This document shows positions 31,877-40,438 of a stretch of DNA of 64,000 nucleotides, in pieces. A program made the translations under genes and the position numbers. The notes beneath the pieces were generated by a model that worked only from the letters and a program-made list of their open reading frames with translations, did no database searches and was not told where the DNA came from. The stretch's first letter is position 1, and each line of letters starts with the position of its first letter. This DNA comes from an uncultured Collinsella sp. (GTDB lineage Bacteria > Actinomycetota > Coriobacteriia > Coriobacteriales > Coriobacteriaceae), in assembly GCA_900541715.1 (NCBI GenBank), contig UQLI01000003.1, positions 18,856 to 82,855 on the forward strand, read 5' to 3'.

Positions 31877-32881
31877 CTAACGTAACATATGCGCGACCAG
31901 CTCGGTGCGTGTGCCGATGCCAAGCTTTGCGTATACGCCGGATAGGCGGTTTTTGACGGTGCCCGGCGATACTCCCATATGGCGTGCGATTTCGGCGTTG
32001 GTCCACCCACGACAGGCGAGCATGGCCATGGTGAATTCCGTGGTCGTTAGATCGTCGGCCACGTCCTCGCCCGAATCGGGGTTGTGGATGCGCCGCCAGC
32101 CGTAGCTGAAGCGGTACGTGATCTCGATGATGCGCGCGAAGTCGTCAGGGTATTGCGTTTTTAGGCACGCCTCGATGAGCCCCTGTAAAAGGCCGTGATG
32201 CTCGCCAATGAGCTCGATAAGGCCGTCGGGACGCGCAATGTTCCAAGCAACTCCGAAGTGCGTTTTTGCGGCGTCGACGTCTTTGAGACTCATGCATGCC
32301 ATGGAAGCTGCCAGGTGCAGGAACAGTTCCGAGATCGGATAGCTTCCCTGTTTCATGATCAGGGCATTTTCCGCCATGCCTAGGCTGCGGCCGTATTCGC
32401 CGCGCAGGTACAAGGCGTGCGCCATCACGTAGCTGGCGAACAGGCGCAGGCCTTCGGGCAGATGCGCCACAAGTGGATAAAACTCTTCGGCAGAATACGG
32501 GGAAGGCAAGTGCAGCAGGACACTCGCGGCCGAGGCGAACAGGATATGCGTGGCGTGGACGGCGGGTGATTCCTCGTCAGTTGGCGTATCGAGGATGCCC
32601 GCAAGACAACGGCGGGCGTCGGCGATACGGTTGAGCGACAGGCTGGCGTATCCGCAGATAAAGCATGCGGAATAGCGCAGTGCGGAATCGGTGGCGTCAA
32701 GATAGGGGCGCGCCGTCTTGGCAGCGAGGGCGGCCTGTCCGCGAAAGTACAGCGCTTCTGCCGTGGCGATGGTGCGTGAATCGGGGTCGGAAATGCCTGC
32801 AACCGCAGCGTCAATCTGCCCCGGCACAAAGGCAGTGCACATCAACGGCATGGGAACGCATGGGTAGCCATCGCAGTCCAT
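31877..32881 (-). CDS. LuxR family transcriptional regulator
   Basis: This 334-residue protein has a C-terminal LuxR/GerE HTH: TTTEFTMAMLACRGWTNAEI, ARHMGVSPGTVKNRLSGVY, KLGIGTRTELVAHML. The N-terminal about 250 residues are helical, with TPR-like repeats (YFRGQAALAAK, ALYLRGEYGRSLGMAENAL), as in MalT-like sensors but without the STAND ATPase. I start at ATG 32881 behind GGGAGATGG. It lies just upstream of the giant surface protein on the same strand, so control of that gene is likely. The signal is unknown. Confidence 0.85.
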   Translation of the reverse strand: MDCDGYPCVPMPLMCTAFVPGQIDAAVAGISDPDSRTIATAEALYFRGQAALAAKTARPYLDATDSALRYSACFICGYASLSLNRIADARRCLAGILDTPTDEESPAVHATHILFASAASVLLHLPSPYSAEEFYPLVAHLPEGLRLFASYVMAHALYLRGEYGRSLGMAENALIMKQGSYPISELFLHLAASMACMSLKDVDAAKTHFGVAWNIARPDGLIELIGEHHGLLQGLIEACLKTQYPDDFARIIEITYRFSYGWRRIHNPDSGEDVADDLTTTEFTMAMLACRGWTNAEIARHMGVSPGTVKNRLSGVYAKLGIGTRTELVAHMLR

Positions 32882-32949
32882 CTTCCATCTCCCAACAGCT
32901 GGCAACAATAGCAGCAATTGTACTCCTGTTGCTCGGGACCCCTTTCGTT

Positions 32950-34101
32950 TTACTGCTCGGTTGACGCTGCGGATCGTTTTGGAAGGCTTGCGAGCATGGT
33001 GGTCCCGTTCTCGGAACTTGTTTCGACCTCTACGGCGCCACTGTGAAGAGCTGCAATCTCCCAAACGAGCGCTAGTCCGAGTCCTGCGCCGCCGTATGCC
33101 CTGCTGCGGGATTTGTCTAGACGAAAGAACGGCTGGAAGATGCTCTCTCGGTACTGCTTGGGTATTCCCGGGCCCTCATCTTTGACTCGTAGGAGCACGT
33201 GGCTGTCGCTGTCGCTGATGGAGACGTTGACAGTCGAGTCGGTGCGGCTGTAGCGGATAGCGTTTTCGACCAGGTTGAACACCAGTCGGTACAGCAGCGT
33301 GTCGCTCCCGATTACTAAAGCGTCTCCAGCACAATTGAGGGCTATGCCCTTATTTTCGGCAAGTGGTGCAAGGTCGGTGAGGACCTCTTCGGACAGGGGG
33401 CCGAGTTCAACAGCGTCCCCGCAAGGGACGCTGCGAAGCTCACTCATCTCGAGCAATACCTTGGTCATTCGAGACATGCGCTCGGTTTGTTCTTGTAGCA
33501 GGCCGAGCAGCTCGGCTGTTTCGGGTTGCAAACCGGAGTGCTCGGAGATGAAAAGTTCAATCTGTGCTTGCATAAGGGCGAGCGGGGTGCGCAGCTCATG
33601 TGCGGCGTTGCCGGTAAACTGACGCTGTGCAGAGAACCCTTCGCCAAGACGGGAGATCATGTCGTTGAAAGAGGCGCTGCATCGCTGCAGCTCGGTGGGC
33701 ACATCTTCACTGAGTCTGATTTCGCTTAGGTTGTCAGGCTGCACACGCTCAACCTGGGCTGCAAAAGCCCGTAGCGGTTTGAGCGCACGACCGCTCACAA
33801 AGTATGCCAGCGCGCCGCCAAGGAGTGTGACTCCAGCCGTGATGTACCAGGCTGTCGTGCCAAAAGACTCCTGTGCGTCGTTTACGACGATTGTGACCTT
33901 GTCATCGAGTGCCGTTTTCGTTGGGTCGAACACCTGGGGCGAATCCGCGCCGGCAGCGTTAAAGGCCGAGATGTCACTGCCGATGGCATCCATGTAGCGC
34001 ATGCCCGTATAGCCGACCAGGCAGTTTGTCAGCACGCATGCTGCACACGTGAGCAGTGCCGTCATGATCGTTATGCGCCATTGCAGCGAAAGCCTTTTCA
34101 T
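32950..34101 (-). CDS. sensor histidine kinase
   Basis: This 383-residue protein has two membrane helices (about 10-32 and 84-104) around a short outer loop. A HAMP domain follows, then dimerisation with NAAHELRTPLALM (phospho-His about 170), then an ATPase with LVFNLVENAIRYS, KDEGPGIP and GGAGLGLALVWEI. It is an OmpR-group kinase. The start overlaps the response regulator stop (ATGA), so they are co-translated. Next to it, divergent, is the CXXC/4Fe-4S/TlpA operon, a plausible target suggesting a redox or envelope-stress signal. Confidence 0.92.
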   Translation of the reverse strand: MKRLSLQWRITIMTALLTCAACVLTNCLVGYTGMRYMDAIGSDISAFNAAGADSPQVFDPTKTALDDKVTIVVNDAQESFGTTAWYITAGVTLLGGALAYFVSGRALKPLRAFAAQVERVQPDNLSEIRLSEDVPTELQRCSASFNDMISRLGEGFSAQRQFTGNAAHELRTPLALMQAQIELFISEHSGLQPETAELLGLLQEQTERMSRMTKVLLEMSELRSVPCGDAVELGPLSEEVLTDLAPLAENKGIALNCAGDALVIGSDTLLYRLVFNLVENAIRYSRTDSTVNVSISDSDSHVLLRVKDEGPGIPKQYRESIFQPFFRLDKSRSRAYGGAGLGLALVWEIAALHSGAVEVETSSENGTTMLASLPKRSAASTEQ

Positions 34102-34772
34102 TCGCTATCCTCCATAACGTAGCCCTCTCCAATCCGATTGCGAATCGGGTCGTACCCCAAAGCGATGCGTAGCTTTTTGCGGAGTGACGAGATGTGAACG
34201 CGGATTGCGTTGCTAAAGCTGTTCACGCTGCTATCCCAAACGTGCTCGATAAGCTCCTCTTGACTTACCGGACGCCCCTGATTAAGCATCAGGTATTCCA
34301 AGATTCCCGTTTCCTTGCGCGTAAGAGATAAAGCCTCGCTGTCCACGGAAGCGATGCGCGCCTTGGTGTCAAAGCGGAGCTTTCCGCAGGCTAAAACTAT
34401 GTCGCTTTGTGCGAAGCGCCTGAGGGTAAGGCTGCGGATCCTTGCTGCAAGTTCGTCCAGATGAAACGGCTTGGTGAGGTAATCGTTGGCGCCGGCATCG
34501 AGCCCGTCGACTTTATCGGATACTTCGCCACGCGCGGACAGAATCAGTACCTTGGTCTCGAAATCGGTTTTCCTAAGTTCCCTGAGCACGGTCATGCCGT
34601 CGATACGGGGAAGGTTGAGGTCGAGTACCACGAGGTCAAAGACTTCGACGCCCAGCAGGTCGAGCGCCTCCTGTCCATCGTGACAGCAGTCGACGCTGTA
34701 CGCCAAGTTTCGCAAGCTGCGCGCGATTGCATCGCACAGTGCTCGCTCGTCTTCGACGATCAAAATACGCAT
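34098..34772 (-). CDS. OmpR-family response regulator
   Basis: This 224-residue protein has a receiver with MRILIVEDERALCDA, the phospho-acceptor in LVVLDLNLPRIDG (Asp about 51), the switch LSARGE and the Lys in DYLTKPF. The winged-helix DNA-binding domain reads SLTRKETGILEYLMLNQG, then ELIEHVWDSSVNSFSNAIRV. I start at ATG 34772 (AAGGAG six bases upstream); an earlier in-frame Met adds six residues of no value. It precedes the kinase gene with a 4-base overlap. Confidence 0.93.
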   Translation of the reverse strand: MRILIVEDERALCDAIARSLRNLAYSVDCCHDGQEALDLLGVEVFDLVVLDLNLPRIDGMTVLRELRKTDFETKVLILSARGEVSDKVDGLDAGANDYLTKPFHLDELAARIRSLTLRRFAQSDIVLACGKLRFDTKARIASVDSEALSLTRKETGILEYLMLNQGRPVSQEELIEHVWDSSVNSFSNAIRVHISSLRKKLRIALGYDPIRNRIGEGYVMEDSE

Positions 34773-34862
34773 TACAGTCTCCTTGCACATTCCAAATCGC
34801 GCTTAACACGGATTTTATAGTCGATATGGTCCAATGGTCGCGTAACGAAAGGAGTGGTTGGG

Positions 34863-35009
34863 TTGTTCAAAGCGGTAAAACCCGTGGTACAGGTCGCTTT
34901 GTTGATCGTCGGAATTGCCATGGTGTGCTTTGGTGTTATGCGTGGCGAGGCGGATGCCGTGCTGGCCAAAGCGATTAGGCTGTGCTTGGAGTGTATCGGA
35001 ATTGGATAA
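34863..35009 (+). CDS. CD1871A family CXXC-motif small membrane protein
   Basis: This 48-residue protein has TTG 34863 after AAAGGAG. One membrane helix (VVQVALLIVGIAMVCFGVM) is followed by RGEADAVLAKAIRLCLECIG, the typical end of CD1871A-type peptides, with a CxxC pair. The stop overlaps the start of the 4Fe-4S gene (TTGGATAA), so the two are coupled. Such peptides nearly always accompany an NapH-like iron-sulfur membrane protein, probably as a redox or metal partner at the membrane. Confidence 0.85.
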   Translation: MFKAVKPVVQVALLIVGIAMVCFGVMRGEADAVLAKAIRLCLECIGIG

Positions 35010-35904
35010 AAGAGAAAACACTGCGTCGCATGTTTTGGCCCGATTTCGCGGATTCATTCAGGCGGCGGCGACGCTGGTCACCAATATTCACCTGCCAAAC
35101 TTTGCCAAAGGCGGCATCTATCAGGGCGCGGGAAAAACAGTCTGCGTACCTGGACTTAATTGCTATTCGTGCCCCGCGGCATCGGGTGCGTGCCCCATCG
35201 GGTCGTTCCAGTCGGTGGTAGGTTCATCCAAGTTCAACTTTTCTTACTATGTTACCGGTACGCTCATTTTGCTCGGCGTGCTGCTGGGGCGCTTTGTATG
35301 CGGCTTTCTGTGCCCGTTTGGCTGGCTGCAGGAGCTGCTGCACAAGATTCCCGGCAAAAAGCTTTCGACAAAAAGGCTCAAGGCGCTTACGTATATCAAA
35401 TACGTTGTGCTGCTGTTTGCTGTGGTATTGCTGCCTGTGCTGGTGGTCAACGATGTGGGGATGGGCGATCCGTTCTTTTGCAAATACGTCTGTCCGCAGG
35501 GCGTGCTCGAGGGTGCCATTCCGCTGGCCATTGCCAACGCCGGCATTCGATCTGCGCTGGGGCAGCTCTTTACCTGGAAACTCGTCGTTCTCATTGCCGT
35601 GGTAGTGCTGAGCGTTTTGTTCTACCGCCCCTTCTGCAAATGGATTTGTCCGCTCGGCGCATTCTATGCGCTCATGAATAAGGTGTCCCTGCTGGGGATT
35701 CGGGTCGATGCGTGCAAATGCGTCTCGTGCGGCAAGTGTTCAAAGGTTTGTCAGATGGACGTTGATGTGGTCCGCGCACCCAATCATGCCGAATGTATCC
35801 GGTGCGGAAAGTGCATTGGGGCCTGTCCCGTCGATGCCATCAGCTATCGCTATGGCCTGGATGTGTCGGCAGAAAAGCTCTCCCCGACCGCCGATGAAAA
35901 GTAA
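35002..35904 (+). CDS. NapH-like 4Fe-4S membrane protein
   Basis: This 300-residue protein starts at TTG 35002, overlapping the upstream stop. It has about four to five membrane helices and the paired motifs FLCPFGWLQELLHK and KWICPLGAFYALM of the NapH/RdxA group, plus a periplasmic-side CYSCPAASGACPIG cluster. At the end are two ferredoxin motifs, CKCVSCGKCSKVC and CIRCGKCIGACP. It probably passes electrons through the membrane to the TlpA-like lipoprotein encoded next. The first 29 codons of the longest frame overlap the CXXC gene and are not part of it. Confidence 0.85.
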   Translation: MDKRENTASHVLARFRGFIQAAATLVTNIHLPNFAKGGIYQGAGKTVCVPGLNCYSCPAASGACPIGSFQSVVGSSKFNFSYYVTGTLILLGVLLGRFVCGFLCPFGWLQELLHKIPGKKLSTKRLKALTYIKYVVLLFAVVLLPVLVVNDVGMGDPFFCKYVCPQGVLEGAIPLAIANAGIRSALGQLFTWKLVVLIAVVVLSVLFYRPFCKWICPLGAFYALMNKVSLLGIRVDACKCVSCGKCSKVCQMDVDVVRAPNHAECIRCGKCIGACPVDAISYRYGLDVSAEKLSPTADEK

Positions 35905-35934
35905 AACAAGCTTCGACAAAACGGAGGAATGACC

Positions 35935-36906
35935 ATGAAGCTTTCTAAGATTGCGGCCCTGTTTATGGTGCCGGTGCTGGCCTTGTGTCTTGTGGCGTGT
36001 TCGGCGCCCGGCGGCAACGCGAGCGAATCTACGGGCTCCGATTCTAAGATCGCGGAGCTCATTGCGCAAGAGCCGGCCAATGCCGACGAGGCCGCCGAGC
36101 TGTATACGAAGCTCATGCAGAAGGAGAACGATATCCTTTCGAGCGATAATGCGCTGTGGGAAAAGGTATTCAATGCAGCAAATAAAGAGTCGACAATGAT
36201 TGAGGACGGCAGCAATTACGGCGATTTCATGCTCAAGACTATCGACGGCGCCAAGGACGAGTTTACGGCAGATGAGTTTAAGACACTCAAGGCCGGCGCG
36301 CAGCAGATCAAGGAAATCGAGGACAAGCTCGAGAGCCTGGAAAAGAAGTTTCCCGGCTGTGGAAGCACGCCGAACGCAGGCGAGAGCGTTGACGCTTCGG
36401 CCGCTGGCATGACGGCTGGCGCCGATGCTTCGAGCGAGGCGACGAAGTTCCCCAGCTTTACGGGCAAGGACTTGGACGGCAACGACGTGAACAGCGACGA
36501 GCTGTTCTCTAAGAACAAGGTCACCGTCATGAACTTCTGGTTCACCACTTGCAAGCCGTGCGTGGGCGAGCTGGGCGATCTTGAGAGCCTGAATAAGGAG
36601 CTTGCTGAGAAGGGCGGCCAGGTCGTGGGTGTCAATTCCTTTACGCTCGATGGCAACAAGGACGAGATTGCAGATGCCAAGGACGTGCTGAGCAAGAAGG
36701 GCGTGACATATAAGAACGTCTGGTTCAAGTCGGATAGCGAGGCCGGTAAGTTTACGTCAAATCTGTTCTCGTTCCCGACAACCTACGTTATTGACCAGAA
36801 CGGCAACATCGTAGGGGAGCCCATCGTGGGCGCCATCAGCTCCGCCGAGCAGCGCGCGGCGCTCGACAAGCTTATTGACCAGGCGCTGGCGAAGAGCGAG
36901 CAGTAA
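35935..36906 (+). CDS. TlpA/ResA-like thiol-disulfide lipoprotein
   Basis: This 323-residue protein has a lipoprotein signal ending LVACSAPGG. An unassigned helical domain (about 35-135) follows, then a thioredoxin fold (about 165-320) with FPSFTGKDLDGNDV, FWFTTCKPCVGEL (active CxxC) and TTYVIDQNGNIVGE. It acts outside the membrane on disulfides. I prefer ATG 35935, seven bases after GGAGG; an ATG six bases earlier is too close to the ribosome site. It ends the operon with the CXXC peptide and the 4Fe-4S protein, its likely electron donors. Confidence 0.87.
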   Translation: MKLSKIAALFMVPVLALCLVACSAPGGNASESTGSDSKIAELIAQEPANADEAAELYTKLMQKENDILSSDNALWEKVFNAANKESTMIEDGSNYGDFMLKTIDGAKDEFTADEFKTLKAGAQQIKEIEDKLESLEKKFPGCGSTPNAGESVDASAAGMTAGADASSEATKFPSFTGKDLDGNDVNSDELFSKNKVTVMNFWFTTCKPCVGELGDLESLNKELAEKGGQVVGVNSFTLDGNKDEIADAKDVLSKKGVTYKNVWFKSDSEAGKFTSNLFSFPTTYVIDQNGNIVGEPIVGAISSAEQRAALDKLIDQALAKSEQ

Positions 36907-36920
36907 AGGCTGAGTACACG

Positions 36921-36953
36921 AATGTGACAAAGGGACAGTCCCTTTGTCACATT
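36921..36953. repeat. dispersed palindrome family 1, copy 1
   Basis: AATGTGACAAAGGGAC and its complement meet around two bases. The same element lies at 40379 and 48144. It sits just after the TlpA-like gene and may act as a terminator or REP-like element. Confidence 0.8.
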
Positions 36954-37131
36954 GTCAATGTTGTGTGCGGGACGGTGCGCTGTGTGGCGTGTCGTCCCGT
37001 TCGTTTTGGCGCGGTTCGTGACGTTTCTCACTGGTGTGGACTAAAAAACGGAATAGAGTAGGACAAACGCGTCGAATACGAACGGCGGGGGAGAGCGGGC
37101 GAGTGTACCCGCGCGGGAGAGGTTGCCGTCC

Positions 37132-40100
37132 ATGCTGGAGCTCAAAGATATTTGCAAAAGGTACGTCACGCAGTCGTTTACGCAGGTGGCGCTCGATAAC
37201 GTGAGCCTGGCCTTTCGAGACAACGAGTTCGTGGCCATTCTGGGCCCTTCGGGTTCGGGCAAAACTACGATGCTCAACGTCATCGGCGGATTGGATCATT
37301 TTGACTCGGGCGATCTGCTCATCGACGGTATTTCGACCAAGGACTTCCGCGACCGCGATTGGGACGCCTACCGCAACAACCGCATCGGCTTTGTGTTCCA
37401 GAGCTATAACCTTATTCCGCATCAGACCATTTTGGAAAACGTGGAGCTGGCGCTCACGCTCACGGGCGTTGGCCATGCCGAGCGTCGCCAGCGTGCGCGC
37501 GAGGCGCTTGAGGCAGTTGGTCTGGGCGAGCATGTGAACAAGCGTCCGAGCCAGCTTTCGGGCGGACAGATGCAGCGCGTGGCCATTGCCCGTGCCCTGA
37601 TTAACGACCCCGAGATCGTGTTGGCAGACGAGCCGACCGGCGCCCTGGACTCGACGACGTCCGTGCAGGTCATGGACTTGCTCAAGGAGGTTGCGCGCGA
37701 CCGCCTGGTCATCATGGTCACGCACAACCCCGAGCTGGCGTACCAGTACGCCACGCGCATCGTCAATCTCGCAGATGGAAAGATCACCGACGATTCCGAC
37801 CCCTTCGACGCCGCTGGGGCTGCGCGTCGCGAAGCCAAGCCCACGCGCAAAACCTCGATGAGCTTTGTGACGGCGCTGGGGCTTTCGGCACGCAACCTCA
37901 TGACCAAGAAGGGCCGTACGGCTATGACGGCATTCGCGGGCTCGATCGGTATTATCGGCATCGCGGCGATTCTGGCGCTCTCCAACGGCGTGAACAACTA
38001 CATCAAAAAGGTCGAGGAGGATACGCTCTCGAGCTATCCGCTCACCATCTCCAAGCAGGATTACGACCTGTCGTCCATGATGGGTGGGCAGGAGGCCGCG
38101 GAGGATGACGGGGGAGCGAGCAGCGCCTCCGCCGGTGCGGACAGTTCGGCTAAGAAGTCCGATAAGATTCCCGTGGTCACGGCCGTAAAGGATATGTTTG
38201 CGAGCGTTAAGTCCAACGATATGACGAGCTTTAAGGCGTGGCTCGACGATGGCGGCGACGGCATCGACAAAGAGGTCAACGCCATTCAGTACAGCTACGG
38301 CGTGACGCCGGTCGTGTATCGCGCGGGCAAGGGCGACGAGAAGCCCGTGCGCCTGGTGCCCAACGCGATGACCGAGGCTATGAGCGGAGGCGCGAGCTCG
38401 GCGGCAACGGTGAGCATGGAGTCCATGGGGACCTCGGTCTTCAACGAGATGATTGACGACCAGAGCCTGCTCGACAGCCAGTACGACGTCGTCGCCGGTC
38501 ATTGGCCTACGTCTGCCAACGAGGCCGTGATGGTGCTTTCGAGCCGTGGCACGGTGGGCGACTATACGCTCTATAGCATCGGCGCGCTGGATATCAATGA
38601 GCTCAACGACCTGGTCAACAGCGCCATGACGGCCGATGGCGAGGTCGAAACGCCCGAGACCGCCGCCGACTTTACCTACGACGATGCGCTGTCTACGACG
38701 TTTAAGGTGTTGTCGCCGGCCGATGCGTATCGCAAAAACGAAGAGACCGGTATGTGGACCGATATGTCTGGCGACACCGACTTTATGGCAGCCAAGGTTG
38801 CCGACGGTATCGACGTGCGCATTGTGGGCGTGGTGCGTCCCAACGAGACTGCCAATGCCAGTGCGTTGTCTCCGGGTATTGCCTACACGCACGCGCTGAC
38901 TCGCCAACTTATGGAGCGCGCTGCCGATTCGCAGATCGTTCAGGAACAGCTTGCTCATCCCGAGACGGATGTCTTTACCGGCAAAACGTTCGACGAGCTG
39001 CAAGGCGAGGCCAAGCAGGGCGTGGACCTGGGCAGCATGTTCAGCGTTGACGAGGCGGCGCTCAAGAGCGCGTTCTCGTTCGATACGTCTGCACTCTCGG
39101 GTACGGCCGGTGGCATGGATCTTTCGGGCATCGATTTGTCGGGCTTGGATATCGACCTTTCGGGCGTGGGCAAGGACATCGACTTCAGCGACATCATGGC
39201 CAAGGCACCGACCCCCGATTTCTCGGGTGTCTTTGATGGCTTGGAACTCACGCCCGAGCAGATGCAGCAGGTGGGCACGCTTGCCAACCGGCTGTTTGTT
39301 GGCTTTATGCAGTCCAATCAGTTTAAGGCGCTGACGCCCGAGGACCTTAAGGATGCATCGAAGCTCGCTGCTGCGTTCTCGGCGTATCTTGAGAACGATG
39401 CTGCGGCGCAGCAATGCTTGGCGCAGCTCAAAGCGCTGGGCGGAGACGCACTGGCGGAGCGACTGCAGCAAGCTATGACCGACTACGTACAAAAACAGCT
39501 CGCGCCCTATTTGCAGCAGGCTATGGACCAGGTGATGCAATCGCTCAGCAACAGAATCGCAGCGACGGTGTCTTCCCAGCTCAAAGCGGGAGCGGCGGGG
39601 CTTATGGATCAGATGGCGACGCAGATGTCGTCGACCTTTGCCAGCCTGGCGAGCGCCATGCACGTGGATGCGAGCGCGTTTGCCCGTGCCATCCACTTCA
39701 ACATGGACGCCGAGGATCTGAGCTCGCTCATGATGAGCTATGCAAAGGCGTCGAAGCTCACCTACGACAACAATCTGACCACGCTGGGCTATGCGGACGA
39801 GGCCGACCCCATTTCCGTCAAGATTTTCCCGCGCGACTTTGAGGCCAAGGAACGCGTGCTCGACCATATCGATGCGTACAACAAGCAGGTCAAAGCCGCC
39901 GGACACGACGAGCAGGCAATCTCGTACACCGACTATATGGGCATCATCATGGGCTCGGTGACCGATATTGTGAACACCATCAGTTTGGTGCTTATCGCGT
40001 TTGTGAGCATCAGCCTGGTGGTGAGCTCGATCATGATCGGCATCATCACGTACATCAGCGTGCTGGAGCGCAAAAAGGAGATTGGCATTCTGCGCGCGAT

Positions 40101-40380
40101 TGGCGCATCGAAGCGCAACGTGGCCAACGTGTTTAACGCCGAGACGTTTATCGAGGGCCTTATCGCCGGCGTTTTTGCCATCGCCGTCGTGGTGCTCGTG
40201 AGCCTCCCGGTCAATGCCTGGGCGCTTGCGACCAAGCAGGTTCCCAACCTGATGAGCCTGCCCGTTCAGGACGCGCTGGCGCTCATCGCGATCTCGGTGG
40301 TGCTGACGGTCGTCGCTGGCTTGCTGCCGGCCCGCAGCGCGTCTAAGAAAGACCCCGTAGAGGCTCTGCGCTCGGAATAA
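37132..40380 (+). CDS. MacB-like ABC transporter, ATPase fused to permease
   Basis: This 1082-residue protein has an N-terminal ABC domain with GPSGSGKTTMLN, QLSGGQMQRVAIARAL and VLADEPTGALD. A membrane helix (about 265-290) then leads to a very large outer region of about 600 residues. That region is helical, with Asp-rich DLSGIDLSGLDIDLSG repeats near residue 660. Three C-terminal helices with an FtsX motif (ERKKEIGILRAIGASKRNV) end the protein. This is the LolD/MacB layout in one chain, as in many Gram-positive lipoprotein or peptide exporters. ATG 37132 follows GGGAGAGG. It stands alone between palindromes. Confidence 0.88.
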   Translation: MLELKDICKRYVTQSFTQVALDNVSLAFRDNEFVAILGPSGSGKTTMLNVIGGLDHFDSGDLLIDGISTKDFRDRDWDAYRNNRIGFVFQSYNLIPHQTILENVELALTLTGVGHAERRQRAREALEAVGLGEHVNKRPSQLSGGQMQRVAIARALINDPEIVLADEPTGALDSTTSVQVMDLLKEVARDRLVIMVTHNPELAYQYATRIVNLADGKITDDSDPFDAAGAARREAKPTRKTSMSFVTALGLSARNLMTKKGRTAMTAFAGSIGIIGIAAILALSNGVNNYIKKVEEDTLSSYPLTISKQDYDLSSMMGGQEAAEDDGGASSASAGADSSAKKSDKIPVVTAVKDMFASVKSNDMTSFKAWLDDGGDGIDKEVNAIQYSYGVTPVVYRAGKGDEKPVRLVPNAMTEAMSGGASSAATVSMESMGTSVFNEMIDDQSLLDSQYDVVAGHWPTSANEAVMVLSSRGTVGDYTLYSIGALDINELNDLVNSAMTADGEVETPETAADFTYDDALSTTFKVLSPADAYRKNEETGMWTDMSGDTDFMAAKVADGIDVRIVGVVRPNETANASALSPGIAYTHALTRQLMERAADSQIVQEQLAHPETDVFTGKTFDELQGEAKQGVDLGSMFSVDEAALKSAFSFDTSALSGTAGGMDLSGIDLSGLDIDLSGVGKDIDFSDIMAKAPTPDFSGVFDGLELTPEQMQQVGTLANRLFVGFMQSNQFKALTPEDLKDASKLAAAFSAYLENDAAAQQCLAQLKALGGDALAERLQQAMTDYVQKQLAPYLQQAMDQVMQSLSNRIAATVSSQLKAGAAGLMDQMATQMSSTFASLASAMHVDASAFARAIHFNMDAEDLSSLMMSYAKASKLTYDNNLTTLGYADEADPISVKIFPRDFEAKERVLDHIDAYNKQVKAAGHDEQAISYTDYMGIIMGSVTDIVNTISLVLIAFVSISLVVSSIMIGIITYISVLERKKEIGILRAIGASKRNVANVFNAETFIEGLIAGVFAIAVVVLVSLPVNAWALATKQVPNLMSLPVQDALALIAISVVLTVVAGLLPARSASKKDPVEALRSE

Positions 40381-40411
40381 TGTGACAAAGGGGCTGTCCC
40401 TTTGCCACATG
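40379..40411. repeat. dispersed palindrome family 1, copy 2
   Basis: AATGTGACAAAGGGGC and GTCCCTTTGCCACAT, with two changes from the perfect palindrome. It overlaps the ABC transporter stop codon. Confidence 0.75.
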
Positions 40412-40438
40412 GGGGAAGGGGCAGCCCCCCTCCTGCGC

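Noticed and set aside
36955..40410. Very long antisense open frame (over 1100 codons) opposite the ABC transporter, and similar ones opposite guaA and parC
   Set aside because: Composition is typical of the mirror frame of a GC-rich gene; no domain, ribosome site or start fits, while the plus-strand genes have clear motifs.
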